The position numbers were made by a program, and so were the translations under genes. 32,174 bases of DNA from Acidobacteriota bacterium (GTDB taxonomy: Bacteria > Acidobacteriota > Terriglobia > Acidiferrales > UBA7541), in assembly GCA_003166795.1 (NCBI GenBank), contig PMUS01000099.1, positions 131,783-163,956 of the forward strand. Direction: 5' to 3'. Of the stretch, positions 23,009 to 30,425 are shown one piece after another. The stretch's first letter is position 1. Every line of letters begins with the position of its first letter. The notes below the pieces were generated by a model. That model had not been told where the DNA came from. It made no database searches and saw nothing but the letters and a program-made list of their open reading frames with translations.

Positions 23009-23436
23009 CGAGGCATTCTGCCTTGCGGACGCGGGAAAATCTACTGCTGATAGGAGAATCGAAATGCCGATTCGCCGATGAGACACGGAGCAATACGGAG
23101 AAAAGATCAAGACTTACCACAGAGGGCACGGAGAAGACATAGAGAACAGGGAAGAGGCTAGGGCTTACCGCGCCTATCGTCGAAGCGCTCAGGCAAGAAA
23201 GCGCGGAGATATGAGGAACCAAAGGTCCCAGCCTCACGAACCGAGGATGGGGCACCCGAAAGAGCGAACACGAAAACAGAGGCGGCCGCCTTCAGGCGAC
23301 CGCTACGAAACCATTTGCAGATGGCGCGGTGTTGCCGGGCATTTTGGCCGGGCATGGACCGCCCGGAATCGGCGCGGCGGGCATGCTCGGATAGGAATCC
23401 GAACCGTCGCGGCGGTTAGCGCGGGAGACGGCGCGG
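23009..23436. repeat. Repeat-bearing gap between DUF202 and pyrC
   Basis: About 430 bp without a supported gene. It holds a purine-rich CACGGAGA-type run (23082-23162, including CTTACCACAGAGG shared exactly with 31810-31822), a CGCC-TTCA-GGCG hairpin followed by CGCTACG (23287-23305, inverse of the unit at 12349), and a GTTGCCGGGCATTTTGGCC segment (23331-23349) related to 14127. Confidence 0.55.
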
Positions 23437-24702
23437 CTAGCGACGGAAGACGATGCGGCCGGCTACGATTGTGGCCATCGGCGCGCCGCGGAATGCGCGG
23501 CCGTCGAAAGGGGTGTTGCGCGATTTGCTGGGGGATTCGGCGGCGCGGTAGGTCCACTCGTGGCCGGTCGAGAAGACCGTGAGGTCGGCGGGCTCGCCGG
23601 CGGCGATTTTTCGTTCCATGCCGAGAACGCGAGCGGGGCCGGCGGTGAAAAGCTCGACGAGGCGCATCAGCGAAAGTTTTCCTGGATGGACGAGCTCGCT
23701 CAGGCCGAGCGCGAGGGCCGTCTCGAATCCGATGATGCCGAAAGGCGCGCGGTCGAATTCGACGTCCTTGCTCGCCGCGTGATGCGGGGCGTGGTCGGTG
23801 GCGATGGCATCCACGCTGCCGTCGGCGAGGCCGGCGATCAGGGCGTCGCGATCGGAGCGAGAAGCGAGCGGCGGATTCATTTTGTAATGCGAATCGTAGC
23901 GGACGTCCTCGTCAGTGAGCGTGAAATGATGCGGCGTGACCTCGCAAGTGACGCGCAGCTTCGTCCTTTTCGCGAAGCGCACATACTCGAGCGAGCCGAA
24001 GGTAGACATGTGCGCGATGTGCAGGCGAGCTCCCGTGAGGAGCGCGACTTCCACGTCGCGGCCCACGCAGATTGATTCCGACTGCGCGGGAATTCCCTGC
24101 AGACCGAGTTTCAGGGATTGCGGCCCTTCGCGCATCACGCCGCCGGCGAAGAGCGATGGGTCCTCGCAGTGGTCAATCACCGGGAGGCCGAGCGGGGTGC
24201 AATAGTCCATCACCTGGCGCATCAGGCGGGCGGTGGCGACGGGCTTGCCGTCGTCGCTGACGGCGACAATCCCGGCGCCCTTCATCGCGGAGATTTCCGC
24301 GAGGGCTTCGCCTTTACTCCCCATCGAAGCCGCGCCAATCGGCCAGACTCGCACGGCGCCCGCGGCTGCGGCGCGTTCGACGATGGAGCGGGTAACCGAG
24401 GCGTTGTCGTTTACGGGCTGCGTGTTGGGCATACAGCAGACGGCGGTGAATCCTCCGCGCGCGGCGGACTGCGTGCCGGTCTCTATCGTTTCGGACATTT
24501 CCTGGCCGGGCTCGCGCAGATGGCAGTGGAGGTCTATGAAACCGGGCGCGACGATCAGCCCCTTCGCGTCGAAGACTTCCGCGCCATTCGCTGAGAGATT
24601 CGCGCCGGTCTTCGAGATGCGCTCACCATCGAGCAAAATGTCGAGCGCAGCGTCCGTCTTGCTGGCCGGGTCGAGGACGCGGCCGTTCTTAATCAGAAGC
24701 AT
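23437..24702 (-). CDS. pyrC: Dihydroorotase, class I
   Basis: 421-residue amidohydrolase closing carbamoyl-aspartate to dihydroorotate. Metal ligands and motifs are present: HCH in GFIDLHCHLREPG, GGFTAVCCMPNTQP, a Asp pair in AVSDDGKPV, His in VIDHCED, HIAHMST, and the final catalytic Asp in IATDHAPHH. Length and motif order fit the long bacterial type found with pyrB. Its start overlaps the end of pyrB by 14 bp, so translation is coupled. Third gene of the pyrR-pyrB-pyrC operon. Confidence 0.96.
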   Translation of the reverse strand: MLLIKNGRVLDPASKTDAALDILLDGERISKTGANLSANGAEVFDAKGLIVAPGFIDLHCHLREPGQEMSETIETGTQSAARGGFTAVCCMPNTQPVNDNASVTRSIVERAAAAGAVRVWPIGAASMGSKGEALAEISAMKGAGIVAVSDDGKPVATARLMRQVMDYCTPLGLPVIDHCEDPSLFAGGVMREGPQSLKLGLQGIPAQSESICVGRDVEVALLTGARLHIAHMSTFGSLEYVRFAKRTKLRVTCEVTPHHFTLTDEDVRYDSHYKMNPPLASRSDRDALIAGLADGSVDAIATDHAPHHAASKDVEFDRAPFGIIGFETALALGLSELVHPGKLSLMRLVELFTAGPARVLGMERKIAAGEPADLTVFSTGHEWTYRAAESPSKSRNTPFDGRAFRGAPMATIVAGRIVFRR

Positions 24703-25660
24703 TCGAGCGATCCTTTGCGGGATGGGGCGCGTCGGCAGCAGCGCCTCCGATCAGATGGTAGAGCAGGGCCATGCGTATCGCGAGACCGTTGGTGACTTGC
24801 TCAAGCACGCCCGACTGCGGCCCATCGGCCACGGCGGAATCGATTTCCAGGCCGCGTACGATCGGACCGGGATGGAGAACCAGAGCGTCCGGGCGCGCGA
24901 GACGCAAGCGCGCGGGGGTCAGCTGATACCCGGCGATGTATTCGTCCGGCGCGAGCGCGGGCTCGTGAATGCGCTCGGTCTGGACGCGCAGAACCATCAC
25001 GACGTCCGCGCCGTCGAGGGCTTCATCAATGCGGTGCACGACGCGCACGTTCGCGGCGAGCTTTTCGAGCTCACGCGGAACCCACATGGCAGGGCCGCAA
25101 AGCGTGATCCGCACTCCAAACTTGCTGAGAAGATGAATATTCGAGCGGGCCACGCGGCTGTGCAGAATGTCGCCGAGGATCGTGACGTTCCAGCCCTCGA
25201 GCTTTCCCTTGCGGTCGCGAATGGTCAGGGCGTCGAGCAGGGCCTGCGTGGGGTGCTCGTGCGTGCCATCGCCCGCGTTGATCACGGGAATCTCGAGCCG
25301 CCGGGCGACGAATTCCGGCGCGCCGGAGGATGCGTGGCGAATCACGATGCCATCGGGGCGCATCGCTTCGAGCGTGCGAACGGTATCAATGAGCGATTCG
25401 CCCTTTTTGAGGCTCGACGATTCGGCTTGCAGAGCCATCGTATCCGCGCCGAGGCGGGCCGCAGCGGTCGAGAAGCTGATGCGCGTGCGGGTGGAGGACT
25501 CGAAAAAGGCTAACGCCACGGTCTTGCCGCGCAGGGTGGCGAGTTTTTTTAACGGGTGGCGCTGGAATTCCTGGAAGGGCTTCGCTTGATCGAGAATAAA
25601 TGCAATTTGCTCGCTGCTGAGGGTTTCTGTTCCGAGCAAGTGTGACAGGCGCTGAAGCAC
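24689..25660 (-). CDS. pyrB: Aspartate carbamoyltransferase catalytic chain
   Basis: 323 residues beginning at a GTG with AAAGGGA four bases upstream. Carbamoyl-phosphate loop FFESSTRTR, SSSLKKGES loop, HPTQALLDA, GDILHSRVARSN and HPGPIVRGLE are all intact. The 14 extra C-terminal residues run over the pyrC start. No pyrI regulatory gene is present, as is usual for this pyrR-linked type. Commits carbamoyl phosphate to pyrimidine synthesis. Confidence 0.96.
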   Translation of the reverse strand: MLQRLSHLLGTETLSSEQIAFILDQAKPFQEFQRHPLKKLATLRGKTVALAFFESSTRTRISFSTAAARLGADTMALQAESSSLKKGESLIDTVRTLEAMRPDGIVIRHASSGAPEFVARRLEIPVINAGDGTHEHPTQALLDALTIRDRKGKLEGWNVTILGDILHSRVARSNIHLLSKFGVRITLCGPAMWVPRELEKLAANVRVVHRIDEALDGADVVMVLRVQTERIHEPALAPDEYIAGYQLTPARLRLARPDALVLHPGPIVRGLEIDSAVADGPQSGVLEQVTNGLAIRMALLYHLIGGAAADAPHPAKDRSNASD

Positions 25661-25703
25661 TTTTTCCCTTTAGACGCTGCCTCCGGACCGCTCCCAGACG
25701 GAA

Positions 25704-26252
25704 TCAGGGTACGCGGTCCACCAGCACGACGCGTTCCTCACCGTCAATCTCCTGAAGGCGGACTTCCACGATCTCGGTGTCGCTGGTCTGAACCGAACGG
25801 CCGATGAAAGAAGCCTCGACGGGAAGCTCGCGATGTCCGCGGTCAATCAGGACGCAAAGCTGAATGCGCCGGGGACGGCCCAGATCGAACAGGCCGTTCA
25901 TGGCCGCGCGGATCGTGCGGCCAGTGTAGAGAACGTCGTCCACAATCACCAGTTCGCGATTGTCCACCGGGAAGTCTATTTGAGTGGATTGGACCACCGG
26001 CTGCTGGCCGATTGTCGAAAGGTCATCGCGGTAGAGAGTGATATCGAGAGTGCCGACCGGAACGTCCGCGTGCGCGAAGCCCCGAATCTGCTTGGCCAGG
26101 CGCTCGGAAAGCGGAACGCCCCGCCGTCGAACACCGATCAGGGCGAGGTCTTTGGCTCCGCCGCTCTTTTCGACGATTTCGTGCGCCAGCCGGCTAAGCG
26201 TCCGGCCAATTTCTTCCGCCGAGAGCAGTTGTCTTTTTTCTACGACGCGCAT
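25704..26252 (-). CDS. pyrR: Bifunctional pyr operon regulator / uracil phosphoribosyltransferase
   Basis: 182 residues from the ATG at 26250-26252; in-frame starts further upstream cross the divergent promoter. The PRPP loop is VIVDDVLYTGRTIRAAM, with LALIGVRRRGVPLSERLA and TLDITLYRDD as in PyrR. Known members bind pyr mRNA and attenuate transcription in response to UMP. Here the predicted promoter leaves almost no leader before pyrR, and only 43 bp separate it from pyrB, so an RNA target must lie elsewhere or the protein acts mainly as a uracil phosphoribosyltransferase. Confidence 0.93.
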   Translation of the reverse strand: MRVVEKRQLLSAEEIGRTLSRLAHEIVEKSGGAKDLALIGVRRRGVPLSERLAKQIRGFAHADVPVGTLDITLYRDDLSTIGQQPVVQSTQIDFPVDNRELVIVDDVLYTGRTIRAAMNGLFDLGRPRRIQLCVLIDRGHRELPVEASFIGRSVQTSDTEIVEVRLQEIDGEERVVLVDRVP

Positions 26253-26262
26253 TTCGTGGCAC

Positions 26263-26271
26263 ATCCTAACA
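26263..26271 (-). promoter_or_regulatory. Extended -10 element of the pyrR-pyrB-pyrC operon
   Basis: TGT-TAGGAT on the minus strand, ending 10 nt before the pyrR ATG, with no strong -35. Predicted leader of four or five bases. Confidence 0.4.
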
Positions 26272-26345
26272 CAGAGTGCAGCGGGTTCGCAGCGGCGGAA
26301 TCCCTCGGCGAAATGCGGCCGGGCGCGCGGAAATCTTGACCTGCG

Positions 26346-26354
26346 TGATAGAGT
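26346..26354 (+). promoter_or_regulatory. Extended -10 element of pyrD
   Basis: TGA-TAGAGT, seven bases before the pyrD GTG. Transcription would begin at or next to the start codon. Confidence 0.4.
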
Positions 26355-26361
26355 GCTTGGC

Positions 26362-27315
26362 GTGAGTTCGCCGCAGCGGACACGCATCCCCCTCCCAGCC
26401 TCTGGGATTGACCTCCGAGTCAGCATCGGCAGTATCCATCTCAAAAACCCAATCATTGCAGCGAGTGGCACGTTCGGCTATGGCATCGAATTCGCGGAAA
26501 TCGTGGATCTGAATCGCCTGGGCGGGATCGTAGTGAAAGGTCTTTCCGCACAGCCGATGGCTGGAGCGCCACCTCCGCGGATGATCGAGACGCCCAGAGG
26601 GATGATCAACGCTATCGGGCTGCAAAACATCGGCGTGCGCGCCTTCGTGGCGGAAAAGCTCCCACAACTTCGCAAGTTCGACACCGCGATTATCGCCAAC
26701 GTCTTTGGGCACACGACCGAAGAGTACCTTGAGGTGATTCGTGTCCTGGAAGACACAGATGGCGTCGCTGCGTACGAGCTCAACATATCCTGCCCGAATG
26801 TAGAACGAGGCGGTGCGGAGTTCGGTACGAACCCGGCCCTAGCTGCGGAGCTTGTGTCGGCGGCCCGGAAGGCGTCCAAGGGGCCGCTGTGGGTCAAGCT
26901 ATCACCGACTGTTGGATTTATTGGAGTTATGGCAAAAATAGCAGAAACGGAGGGGGCAGACGCAGTCGTAATCGCAAACACATACCCGTCTTTGTGTCTA
27001 GATGCCCACACTAAGAAGTCCCGGCTAGGTAGTACGACGGGTGGGTTGTCGGGGGCGGGCATAAAACCTATAACCGTAAGGTTGGTTCACGAGGCTGGTC
27101 GGGTAATAAAGTTACCGATCATCGGGCTTGGTGGAATTGAGAGCCCGTCGGACGTGGCCGAATATATGGTCGCGGGCGCCTCGGCGGTTCAGGTTGGCAC
27201 AGCGCACTTCGTGGACCCCAGGGCATCAGAGCGGCTCGTGGGAGGCCTCGAAGAGTGGTGCCGGGACGAAAATCTGATTGAAATCAATGGCATACGGGGA
27301 TCTTTGAAAGCCTAA
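26362..27315 (+). CDS. pyrD: Dihydroorotate dehydrogenase, class 1B
   Basis: 317 residues from the GTG at 26362; the open frame upstream runs over pyrR and its promoter. FMN-binding barrel with NPIIAASGTFGYG, KGLSAQP, GLQNIGV and the class 1 catalytic Cys in YELNISCPNV. ANTYPS and GGLSGAGIKPI mark subclass 1B, which normally works with the PyrK flavin/iron-sulphur subunit; no pyrK is in the window. The second half (about 26900-27120) uses ATA, CTA, TTA, GTA and AGG codons far more than the first half or the neighbours, although the protein stays conserved. It lies divergent to pyrR, 110 bp away. Confidence 0.95.
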   Translation: MSSPQRTRIPLPASGIDLRVSIGSIHLKNPIIAASGTFGYGIEFAEIVDLNRLGGIVVKGLSAQPMAGAPPPRMIETPRGMINAIGLQNIGVRAFVAEKLPQLRKFDTAIIANVFGHTTEEYLEVIRVLEDTDGVAAYELNISCPNVERGGAEFGTNPALAAELVSAARKASKGPLWVKLSPTVGFIGVMAKIAETEGADAVVIANTYPSLCLDAHTKKSRLGSTTGGLSGAGIKPITVRLVHEAGRVIKLPIIGLGGIESPSDVAEYMVAGASAVQVGTAHFVDPRASERLVGGLEEWCRDENLIEINGIRGSLKA

Positions 27316-27320
27316 TGCGG

Positions 27321-27350
27321 TTGCTTTCTGGACTCTCGAACTGCTAGAAT
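27321..27350 (+). promoter_or_regulatory. Promoter of rlpA-pyrF
   Basis: TTGCTT (27321-27326), 18-bp spacer and extended -10 TGC-TAGAAT (27342-27350), about 28 bp before the rlpA ATG. Confidence 0.55.
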
Positions 27351-27378
27351 ATATTGATTTCAGGGAGGTTAGTCGGAT

Positions 27379-27882
27379 ATGAGAGCTAAGATATTTGTGG
27401 TTCTCGAATCGGTGTTTTTAGGATTGGGTATGCTTATCCTAACTCCGTCAGCCAATCCAACGGCGATCGGAGCGGTAGGCAGCCCTTCCCAAACAATACC
27501 CGCCCCCCTATCAACCACGCTCGCTAACCCTAAATTGCCCAACCAGCACAAACCGCTGGCGACATGGGTGTGCACCACCAGCTGGTACGGCGGAGATTTC
27601 GACGGCCAGCAGACAGCCAACGGCGAGACGTACGACATGTACGCTGAAACCGCCGCCCACCCGACGCTTCCGCTCGGGTCCATCGTTAGAGTCGTGAATA
27701 CGAAGAATCACCGGAGCCAGGTCGTTCGGATCAATGACCGCGGCCCCTACGTCGAAGGCCGCGAACTCGACGTCTCCTATGAGGTGGCCCGGAGGCTCGG
27801 GTTTGACCAGCGCGGCGTCGCTAAGGTCCGGCTGGAGCTGCTTGAGGTGCCCTCACGTCCCGCTGCGGAACATCGCAACTAA
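27379..27882 (+). CDS. rlpA: RlpA-like septal ring lytic transglycosylase domain protein
   Basis: 167 residues with an N-terminal signal or anchor (VVLESVFLGLGMLILTP) and a low-complexity linker. A double-psi beta barrel follows from about 65: TTSWYGGDFDGQQTANGETY, then TAAHPTLPLGSIVRVVN and the active-site strand RINDRGPYVEGRELDVS (Asp120 and Asp131). There is no C-terminal SPOR domain, and no lipobox Cys at the signal end. Acts on peptidoglycan in the periplasm. GGAGG lies ten bases before the ATG. pyrF overlaps its stop codon, so the two are transcribed together. Confidence 0.92.
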   Translation: MRAKIFVVLESVFLGLGMLILTPSANPTAIGAVGSPSQTIPAPLSTTLANPKLPNQHKPLATWVCTTSWYGGDFDGQQTANGETYDMYAETAAHPTLPLGSIVRVVNTKNHRSQVVRINDRGPYVEGRELDVSYEVARRLGFDQRGVAKVRLELLEVPSRPAAEHRN

Positions 27883-28574
27883 TTGTAGCCCTGGATGTTG
27901 ACCGCCTGGGGCCGGCCTGCGCCTTGGCGCGGCGGATTCGCGGTGCAGCAGGCCTCTTTAAAGTTGGGCTCCAACTCTTCACGGCAGAAGGCCCGCGGGC
28001 GGTCGAAAGGCTCGCGGGCTTAGGCTTTGAGATATTCCTCGATCTCAAGTTCCACGACATCCCAAATACGGTCGCGGGCGCGGTCGCCGCAGCGGCGGAA
28101 CTGCCGAAGGTGCGGCTGATTAACGTCCACACTCTTGGCGGCATCGCCATGATGCGGGCGGCGCGAGAGGCAGTGGCCGGCAAGAAGAGGCGGCCGGCGC
28201 TTCTGGGCGTGACGATATTGACGAGCATGGACGCTGCTGCGCTGCGGCGCGTGGGTATTTCGGGAGCTCCGGCTTCCCGCGTCGTCGCCCTGGCGCACCT
28301 GGCAAAACACGCAGGGCTTGACGGGGTGGTCGCCTCGGCCCATGAGGCGCGCGCAATACGCCATGCGTGCGGCCCCAGGTTTCTGATTGTCGTCCCCGGA
28401 GTGCGGCCGGCGAGTGCGGCTTTGAACGATCAGTCGCGCGTGGCGACGCCGGGCGACGCGATTCGCGCGGGCGCAAATTATCTCGTGGTCGGCCGACCGG
28501 TGACCGGGGCGTCAGATCCTCGCGATGCAGCTCTAAGTATCGCCCGGGAAATGGCCGAGGCCGGACGCGGCTAA
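27882..28574 (+). CDS. pyrF: Orotidine-5'-phosphate decarboxylase with a non-canonical start
   Basis: 230 residues if translation starts at the ATT at 27882-27884, which shares a base with the rlpA stop (TAATT). That restores the first barrel strand IVALDV with its substrate Asp, directly followed by CALARRIRGAAGLFKVGLQLF. The TTG at 27924 is the only usual start codon and would delete the strand and the Asp; a stop lies just upstream, so no ATG or GTG is available. The catalytic DLKFHDIPNT motif, VVPGVRP and YLVVGRPVTGASDP are intact. Final step of UMP synthesis, converting OMP to UMP. A CTG at 27891 or a sequencing indel are other explanations. Confidence 0.9.
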   Translation: MVALDVDRLGPACALARRIRGAAGLFKVGLQLFTAEGPRAVERLAGLGFEIFLDLKFHDIPNTVAGAVAAAAELPKVRLINVHTLGGIAMMRAAREAVAGKKRRPALLGVTILTSMDAAALRRVGISGAPASRVVALAHLAKHAGLDGVVASAHEARAIRHACGPRFLIVVPGVRPASAALNDQSRVATPGDAIRAGANYLVVGRPVTGASDPRDAALSIAREMAEAGRG

Positions 28575-28577
28575 ACA

Positions 28578-28733
28578 ATGAAGTGCCCGAAGTGCGGAGC
28601 AATACTTGTAGCCAAGCCCGTGCCGGGCGCAAAGAAGTTTCCCCGGCGACTGGAGTGCCCCGAGCACGGGTGGCAGCAGGAGAAGCTGCGGCCGATTCGA
28701 ATGCGGTTTCACAAAGATCGGCCCAATTGGTGA
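28578..28733 (+). CDS. Small zinc-ribbon-like protein
   Basis: 51 residues starting three bases after the pyrF stop. MKCPKCGAIL opens with a CxxC knuckle and LECPEHGW closes with CxxH, the arrangement of a single zinc ribbon. The rest is basic (AKKFPRRL, RPIRMRFHKDRPNW), so nucleic-acid contact is possible. No ribosome site is seen; termination-reinitiation from pyrF would supply translation. I do not know the family, and with its short length the call rests on the two metal-binding pairs and the coupling. Confidence 0.55.
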   Translation: MKCPKCGAILVAKPVPGAKKFPRRLECPEHGWQQEKLRPIRMRFHKDRPNW

Positions 28734-29035
28734 TTCATTCCGCCGAGAAGGCCGGTTACCGCATCCATCAGGGCTTGGGGGCAATCGAAACGAGACTGCG
28801 CGTGAAACCTGGAACACGTGTTCCAGAAGGAACAGACTCCAGCCGGTATTTGGTGACAAAATGAACCATGCTGAAAACGAAACGATCACGCACCATGACT
28901 CTCGAGCAGGTAAAAGCCGCAACGAGTGCGGACGTCAAGCGACTGCTTGCCCAACCTCGCACGGTAGCTTTGCGCAAGCGACCTAAACCCTGATCTGCCG
29001 GGCAATCAGGAATTACGGCACGAAAGAGCAAGACC
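28734..29035. other. Gap with an 18-bp palindrome and a hairpin
   Basis: The gap runs on to the small gene at 29151. CTGGAACAC/GTGTTCCAG is a perfect palindrome at 28809-28826. CCTGAT...ATCAGG around TGCC/GGCA forms a hairpin at 28989-29010, without a T tract. Two overlapping frames of about 40 codons (from 28861 and 28869) have no ribosome site and are not called. Confidence 0.45.
28809..28826. promoter_or_regulatory. Perfect 18-bp palindrome, possible operator
   Basis: CTGGAACAC followed by its exact complement GTGTTCCAG, in a gap about 340 bp upstream of the 29151 gene. Symmetric and without loop, it looks more like a dimeric protein site than an RNA hairpin. Confidence 0.4.
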
Positions 29036-29065
29036 TTGCCTCTGCGGTAATCTAAAGGCTATAAC
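29036..29065 (+). promoter_or_regulatory. Promoter of the 29151 gene
   Basis: TTGCCT (29036-29041), 18-bp spacer and TATAAC (29060-29065), about 80 nt before the ATG. Confidence 0.5.
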
Positions 29066-29150
29066 CGAGTACCGTAGAGTGAGTTATGCTGTTTAGGCGA
29101 CTGTGGGAGCAATAGCGGGATTCTCAAATCTAAAGAGGAGCAATCTGAAC

Positions 29151-29345
29151 ATGGGGTACAGCAACCGCGACAAACCAGAGAAAAAATCAGGACGAGCCGG
29201 ATTTGTGGATGGCCGACTCGACGAGCTTCGGCGCCGGTGGGAACTTGCGACAACCGAACGCGAGAAGACCGAGCTATCTGAACAAATCCGCGAATGGCAA
29301 TCATTCCGGCCAGAACGATCCGCACCCTCCGGCGGCAGGCGTTAG
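29151..29345 (+). CDS. Small charged hypothetical protein
   Basis: 64 residues from the ATG at 29151, with GAGGAG ten bases upstream; a GTG at 29103 would add 16 residues without a ribosome site. Sequence is highly charged, with one probable amphipathic helix (GRLDELRRRWELATTEREKT, continuing LSEQIREWQSF) and a basic tail. No cysteine, membrane segment or known motif. It precedes the NTF2-like gene by about 30 bp on the same strand and follows a recognisable promoter. Function unknown. Confidence 0.62.
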   Translation: MGYSNRDKPEKKSGRAGFVDGRLDELRRRWELATTEREKTELSEQIREWQSFRPERSAPSGGRR

Positions 29346-29376
29346 GAATCCCTCCAGCAGTTAGAAGGAGACGGAT

Positions 29377-29997
29377 ATGCCCCCGGAATTGCCCCGGTCT
29401 GTGCTGGATGCTGCCGATACGTCCGCGATTACGCAGCTTATTCTGCGCGAGCGAGAAAGCAGGGATTTGGGGCGCTGGGACGAGATGCGCGAGTGCTTCT
29501 TCGGCGACTCGGTGGTTCGGATCAGCTGGTTTCGGGGTAGCGGCGCCGACTTTGTGACGGGCTCGATAGACATGGCGCGGCGAAAGGTCCTTGCCAAGCA
29601 CCGGCTCTCTCCCATTCGCGTGGTGTTGTCGGGCAACCGGGCAATCGCGAGGCTGGTCGGGATCATCGATCTTCCAGTACAAATCAAAGGCGCGGAGATG
29701 AACCTTGCGACATACTCGCGGTTCATCTACCGAGTGGAGCGGCGCAAGGAAGCGTGGGGGATCGTGGGCTTCGACGCGATCTACATGCGGGACGAGCTTA
29801 CCGCCGCGATTCCAGGCGTGGCGGTTGCGATTGATCCCAAGGAATTGCAGGGGTTTCGGGCTTCCTATCGAATGCTGTCCTATTACCTGGCGAGCCAGGG
29901 TTACGAGATTGACTCCAATCTTGCAGGCGAGGATCGGCCGGATCTCGTCGCGGCGTTGACCAAAGAGATCGAGGATTGGGCTGGATCGGCAGCCTAG
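29377..29997 (+). CDS. NTF2/SnoaL-like domain protein
   Basis: 206 residues, AAGGAG eight bases before the ATG. The first 140 residues fit the SnoaL-like cone fold: helical ITQLILRERESRDLGRWDEM, the strand FFGDSVVRISWFRGSGADFV, then LSGNRAIARLVGIIDLPVQI and YSRFIYRVERRKEAWGIVGF. A helical tail follows (ELQGFRASYRMLSYYLASQG onward). Members include bile-acid dehydratases, cyclases and dehydrogenase subunits; no catalytic pair can be named here. Possibly co-transcribed with the 64-residue gene upstream. Confidence 0.8.
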   Translation: MPPELPRSVLDAADTSAITQLILRERESRDLGRWDEMRECFFGDSVVRISWFRGSGADFVTGSIDMARRKVLAKHRLSPIRVVLSGNRAIARLVGIIDLPVQIKGAEMNLATYSRFIYRVERRKEAWGIVGFDAIYMRDELTAAIPGVAVAIDPKELQGFRASYRMLSYYLASQGYEIDSNLAGEDRPDLVAALTKEIEDWAGSAA

Positions 29998-30034
29998 AGC
30001 GCGCGGGGCGTGCCGCGCCGGGTACTCAGGGGCA

Positions 30035-30043
30035 TGCTATACT
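30035..30043 (+). promoter_or_regulatory. Extended -10 element of tatA
   Basis: TGC-TATACT, about 72 bp before the tatA ATG, with no clear -35. Confidence 0.5.
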
Positions 30044-30114
30044 ATCGGTGATTCGGAAGCGGCGCCCGGAGTGGCTTACGATGTGGTGAGCCGGGCGTGA
30101 AAGGCAGGTGCCCT

Positions 30115-30333
30115 ATGTGGGACAGCCCGATGCATTTGCTGATTATTGCGATCGTCATCCTTGTGCTTTTCGGCGGGCGCAAGATCCCCGAAGTGATGAA
30201 GGGACTCGGACAGGGAGTCCGCGAGTTCAAGGAAGGCATGCGCGGCGATCAACCGCCGGCGCAAACGAGCCAGCCGGTGAATCCTCCGGTGGCAGCTCCG
30301 CCCCCCTCGGCGCCGGTGGACGAAAAGAAGTAA
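30115..30333 (+). CDS. tatA: Sec-independent protein translocase TatA
   Basis: 72 residues from the ATG at 30115 (AGG six bases upstream); a GTG at 30097 would add six residues. The TatA/E layout is clear: short N-terminus, transmembrane helix MHLLIIAIVILVLF, the FGGRKIPEVMKGLGQGVREFKEGM hinge and amphipathic helix, and a Pro/Ala-rich tail. Forms the pore of the twin-arginine pathway for folded proteins, such as the flavoenzyme at 7408. No tatB or tatC lies in the window. An intrinsic terminator follows 40 bp after the stop. Confidence 0.93.
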   Translation: MWDSPMHLLIIAIVILVLFGGRKIPEVMKGLGQGVREFKEGMRGDQPPAQTSQPVNPPVAAPPPSAPVDEKK

Positions 30334-30374
30334 AGCGCGCGGGACCTGCGAGGTACACGCACATCGAGTTGAGC

Positions 30375-30401
30375 ACGGCGGCCAGGCGGCCGCCGTTTTT
30401 T
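30375..30401 (+). terminator. Intrinsic terminator after tatA
   Basis: ACGGCGGCC, AGGC loop and GGCCGCCGT form a perfect 9-bp stem followed by a T run (30396-30401). Confidence 0.88.
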
Positions 30402-30425
30402 ATTGCGAGATGGCTTATTCGGGAG

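Noticed and set aside
28861-28992. Two overlapping short frames of about 40 codons
   Set aside because: No ribosome site, no recognisable motif, and both frames open by chance in the same stretch.
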